Positions 61,109 through 64,000 of a stretch of 64,000 nucleotides of DNA are shown piece after piece; the stretch's first letter is position 1, and the number at the start of each line of letters is the position of its first letter. Location of the stretch: positions 1 to 64,000 of the forward strand of contig JAJFHE010000032.1 in NCBI GenBank assembly GCA_021775755.1. The letters run 5' to 3'. This stretch comes from Hyphomicrobiales bacterium (GTDB taxonomy: Bacteria; Pseudomonadota; Alphaproteobacteria; Rhizobiales; JAJFHB01). Below the pieces are notes generated by a model. The model worked only from the letters and a program-made list of their open reading frames with translations, did no database searches and was not told the origin of the DNA. Both the position numbers and the translations under genes were made by a program.

Positions 61109-62485
61109 ATGAAAACCGCCTTCACGGATCAACAACTCGCGCGGCCCGGTTACACCGAAGCCGCCAAGATACTGAAGGACTGTGTGCATTACGGCTTTTG
61201 CACCGCCGGGTGTCCGACCTATGTCCTGACCCGTGATGAAAACGATGGGCCGCGCGGCAGGATCGATTTGATCAAGGCAATGCTGGAAAAGGGCGGGACG
61301 CCCGAACCTGAGACAGTGCGCTATCTCGACCGCTGTTTGTCCTGCCAGTCCTGCATGACGACGTGTGCGGTCAATGTAGACTATATGCACCTAATCGACA
61401 TTGGCCGTGTCTATATCGACACGCATTTCTCCCGTCCCTGGAGGGAACGTGTTTTTCGTTCCGCGCTTGCAAACATCCTGCCGCGACCGCGCCTCATGCG
61501 GTTGGCTATGCGCTTGGGTGCGATAGGACGGATGACGCACCCACTTCTTCCCGCATCCTTGCGCAGCATGGTGGCAATGCTGCCACGGGTCGATCGCGGC
61601 GAAATACTACGTCCGCAGGTGTATCCCGCAGAAGGCGGCGCGCGATACCGAGTGGCTCTTCTTCAGGGCTGTGCTCAACAGGCAATCAATGGTGACATCA
61701 ACGCTGCCACTATTCGCCTCCTTCAGCGGCACCGGTGTGAGGTTGTGATCGCGGAGGGAGCGGGCTGTTGCGGCGCCTTGCCACTACACATGGGCCGAAT
61801 GAAGCAGGCGCGGGCCAATGCGCGGGCCAACATTGCAGCATGGAAATCCGCTACGGAAGATCAGCTTGACGCTATCGTCGTCAACGCTTCGGGATGTGGC
61901 ACCACCCTAAAGGATTACGGGCATCTTCTAGCAGATGAGAGTGATTGTCAGGGATCGGCGGCGCGGATCGCTGGCATCACTCACGATATTGCTGAATGGA
62001 TCTCCCGGATCGGTTTGAACGAGCCCATCGGTCTACCGGAGTTCAAAGTCGCCTATCATGACCCCTGCTCGATGCGGAATTCGCAAAAGGTGACGGGTGA
62101 ACCACGCGACCTGCTGCACCGTGCGGGCTTTGCGGTGCATGATATTCCCGAAGCACATTTCTGCTGCGGATCGGCGGGCACCTACAACATCCTGCAGCCC
62201 GAAATGGCTGGGCAACTGGGCGCGCGAAAAGCCAAAGCCATCGCAAGTGTCGGTCCGGACATCGTGGTCACCGGCAATATCGGATGCATGGTCCAGATCG
62301 AGCATCATCTTGGGGCCCCGGTTGTACATACCGTGGAAATGCTCGACTGGGCGACGGGCGGGCCAAAGCCAGCGGCACTTTCAGGGGAGTGTCTGAAAGA
62401 GAGATCGACGAGGCAAATTACGCCGGACGTTCCGGCGCCATCGGATACACCGCCGCCGCCACCATCTGGCGGGGCTGTTTGGTAG
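61109..62485 (+). CDS. GlcF-like iron-sulfur subunit of a flavin oxidase
   Basis: The 458-residue protein has two [4Fe-4S] ferredoxin motifs (CVHYGFCTAGCPTY near residue 25 and CLSCQSCMTTC near 76) and two CCG domains (GAGCCGALPLHMG, HFCCGSAGTYNI), as in GlcF of glycolate oxidase and related lactate and glycerol-3-phosphate oxidases. It would carry electrons from the flavoprotein encoded next to the quinone pool. The flavoprotein is not GlcD but a VAO/4-cresol-dehydrogenase-type oxidase, so the substrate is probably not glycolate. Confidence 0.85.
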   Translation: MKTAFTDQQLARPGYTEAAKILKDCVHYGFCTAGCPTYVLTRDENDGPRGRIDLIKAMLEKGGTPEPETVRYLDRCLSCQSCMTTCAVNVDYMHLIDIGRVYIDTHFSRPWRERVFRSALANILPRPRLMRLAMRLGAIGRMTHPLLPASLRSMVAMLPRVDRGEILRPQVYPAEGGARYRVALLQGCAQQAINGDINAATIRLLQRHRCEVVIAEGAGCCGALPLHMGRMKQARANARANIAAWKSATEDQLDAIVVNASGCGTTLKDYGHLLADESDCQGSAARIAGITHDIAEWISRIGLNEPIGLPEFKVAYHDPCSMRNSQKVTGEPRDLLHRAGFAVHDIPEAHFCCGSAGTYNILQPEMAGQLGARKAKAIASVGPDIVVTGNIGCMVQIEHHLGAPVVHTVEMLDWATGGPKPAALSGECLKERSTRQITPDVPAPSDTPPPPPSGGAVW

Positions 62486-62507
62486 CAGAGAGAACGGAGG
62501 CATGCAG

Positions 62508-64000
62508 ATGAGTGCACTTGAGAGTTTTTTGACCGAAGTCGCCGGGGAGATTGGTGCTGACGAGATCAGCCGCTCGGACGAATCCATTGAACGTTACGGG
62601 GAAAATACGCTGCCTGGTGGCGATAAGCCCCCCGCAGCCATTGTGTACCCGGGCTCCACCTCAGAAGTGCAGGCGATCGTGCGTGCAGCCAACATCCATA
62701 AAATTGCGCTTTATCCCAACTCGACGGGCGCCAACATCGGTCTCGGCACGCGGTGCGCAACCCACGCGGGTCAGGTCGTGGTCGACATGGGCAAGCGCAT
62801 GAACCGCATCTTGGAGGTGGACGAAAAACTGGGCTACGCGGTTGTCGAGCCGGGCGTCACATATCAGATGCTCTATGACGAGCTCGTGCGGTTGGGCGAT
62901 ACTTTGATGATGGATGTGACGTCCGGCCCGCCGCATGGCGGTGTGCTTGGCAATGCCCTGGACAAGGGAGCAGGCTACACGCCCTATTTCGACCATTTCG
63001 GATTTTCGTGCGGCATGGAAGTCGTGCTCGGTAACGGTGAGATCCTGCGTACTGGCGACGGCAGCCTGGACGTAGACAATCTCGCCAATTGGCATACGTC
63101 GAAATACAGTCTTGGACCCATCCTCGACGGTTTGTTTACGCAGTCGAATTATGGAATCGTCACCCGCATGGGCATGTGGCTTTTGCCGCGCCCGCCGGCA
63201 GTACGCACTTTCCATTTTACCTTTCCCGACGACGATGATCTTGGCGAGATCATCGAGCTGTGCCGCCCACTCAAGATGTCGAACTTCGTTCCGTCGTTGT
63301 TCCGGGTGTCGAACGACCTCTATCTTTGCGGTACGGAGGTCCAGAACCCGGAATACGAAGCATCCGGGGGCAAGATGTCAATTTCCGACGAGGGGCGCAA
63401 AGCGTTGCATATGGCTCATGGACTGGGATCCTGGACAGTCTCCGGCGCCTTTTACGGCCCTTCGATGGAAGCGTTGGAGCCGCAGATTCAACGCGTTGTC
63501 AGCCATTTTGGACAATCCGACAAGGCGCGTTACGTCCCACATGAACGAGCCCAGGAGATGGCACCGCTCGAGACTGCCACCAAGGCGTTCTCCGGAATTC
63601 CGTGGTCCGGTGAACTCGGCCTGTTGAAATGGCGCCCGGGCGGAGGCAACAGCTGGTTTCTGCCTGGCATGACGATGGACGGGGCAGTTGCCAATGAACT
63701 GCAAAGCATCTGCCGTGGCAGTTTCGAAAAACACGGCTTCGATTACATGGTGATGAATGTGTGTGGACCGCGATTTGCCCGAGGACTGAACGTATTGGTG
63801 TTCAATCGAGAGGACGACGACGAATGCCAACGCGCCGATGCGTGCTACCGGGAAATGTCCGAAGCGGTAATACAGCGCGGAATTTTTGTGGGCCGGGCCC
63901 CGATCGACTATCACGGGTACCATATGGATCAGGTAATGCCGGCCTTCCGCGATAGCTGCAATGCCGTTAAATCGGCACTGGATCCCCAAGGTGTTATCGC
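62508..64000 (+). CDS. FAD-linked oxidase of the vanillyl-alcohol oxidase/4-cresol dehydrogenase type, 3' end beyond window
   Basis: The 497 visible codons encode a VAO-fold flavoprotein: PGSTSEVQAIVRAANIHKIALYPNSTGANIGLGT (FAD-binding PP-loop region, about 48-85), MGKRMNRILEVDEKLGYAVVEPGVTY, and HFGFSCGMEVVLGNGEILRTGDG near 165. The C-terminal substrate domain (about 225 on) continues to the window edge with no stop. The start chosen has GGAGG 7 bases upstream; an ATG two codons earlier touches that site. With the iron-sulfur subunit it may oxidise a phenolic or aromatic alcohol; this is inference. Confidence 0.85.
   Translation, partial: MSALESFLTEVAGEIGADEISRSDESIERYGENTLPGGDKPPAAIVYPGSTSEVQAIVRAANIHKIALYPNSTGANIGLGTRCATHAGQVVVDMGKRMNRILEVDEKLGYAVVEPGVTYQMLYDELVRLGDTLMMDVTSGPPHGGVLGNALDKGAGYTPYFDHFGFSCGMEVVLGNGEILRTGDGSLDVDNLANWHTSKYSLGPILDGLFTQSNYGIVTRMGMWLLPRPPAVRTFHFTFPDDDDLGEIIELCRPLKMSNFVPSLFRVSNDLYLCGTEVQNPEYEASGGKMSISDEGRKALHMAHGLGSWTVSGAFYGPSMEALEPQIQRVVSHFGQSDKARYVPHERAQEMAPLETATKAFSGIPWSGELGLLKWRPGGGNSWFLPGMTMDGAVANELQSICRGSFEKHGFDYMVMNVCGPRFARGLNVLVFNREDDDECQRADACYREMSEAVIQRGIFVGRAPIDYHGYHMDQVMPAFRDSCNAVKSALDPQGVI

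Overview
The window looks like chromosomal DNA from a GC-rich alphaproteobacterium, most likely Hyphomicrobiales (Rhizobiales). This rests on the fused carnitine dehydrogenase/thioesterase, cox-type molybdenum hydroxylase cluster, Omp25/31-like barrel, TadG-like protein and general gene style; no rRNA or tRNA gene was seen to confirm it. The window opens inside an IS3-type transposase and closes inside a flavin oxidase gene.

Layout. 0-8 kb: a molybdopterin oxidoreductase, a large exported transglutaminase-like protein lacking its catalytic cysteine, a von Willebrand A protein and a glyoxalase-fold (VOC) protein. 8-10.6 kb: a more AT-rich, single-gene insertion (GHKL ATPase fused to a Shedu-like PD-(D/E)xK nuclease) between a VOC gene and a caiD-like gene, flanked by a 169-bp imperfect direct repeat made of both neighbours. 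10.6-21.5 kb: carnitine/betaine catabolism: CaiD-like hydratase, ADP-forming acyl-CoA synthetase, acyl-CoA dehydrogenase, SDR, fused carnitine 3-dehydrogenase/betainyl-CoA thioesterase, dehydrocarnitine-cleaving BKACE and a divergent CdhR-like regulator. An HxlR/SnoaL/NmrA stress module lies inside this region. 21.5-31 kb: a frameshifted adenylate cyclase, hydantoinase A/B genes, a 265-bp cloverleaf-like repeat, a TadG-like protein, an MlaC-like protein and a WYL regulator facing a GST.

31-42 kb: a HigBA toxin-antitoxin pair, a two-subunit acyl-CoA dehydrogenase, a TPR-sulfotransferase, an outer-membrane barrel, an exported MsrA and a TPR protein with a PRMT-like arginine methyltransferase domain. 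42-58.5 kb: a molybdenum block. It holds a DUF2478 NTPase gene behind a perfect FNR/FixK box, coxG, a cyclic-nucleotide-binding protein, coxS-L-M (form II active site), then coxD (MoxR), coxE (VWA), two XdhC-like halves and a MoeA/MobA-type fusion. The cox cluster is interrupted between coxM and coxD by about 5.7 kb: REP-like repeats, a LAGLIDADG endonuclease, and an AT-richer group with a restriction-like protein, an 808-residue helical-repeat protein and a divergent orphan. 58.5-64 kb: an ATP-grasp enzyme, an AraC regulator, a GlcF-like iron-sulfur subunit and a partial VAO-family flavoprotein.

The two AT-richer insertions, each carrying a nuclease-like domain and each splitting an otherwise conserved metabolic cluster, are the best candidates for uncharacterised defence systems. 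The carnitine genes can be joined into a route from gamma-butyrobetaine through carnitine to glycine betaine, and the cox accessory genes would mature the CoxSLM enzyme.
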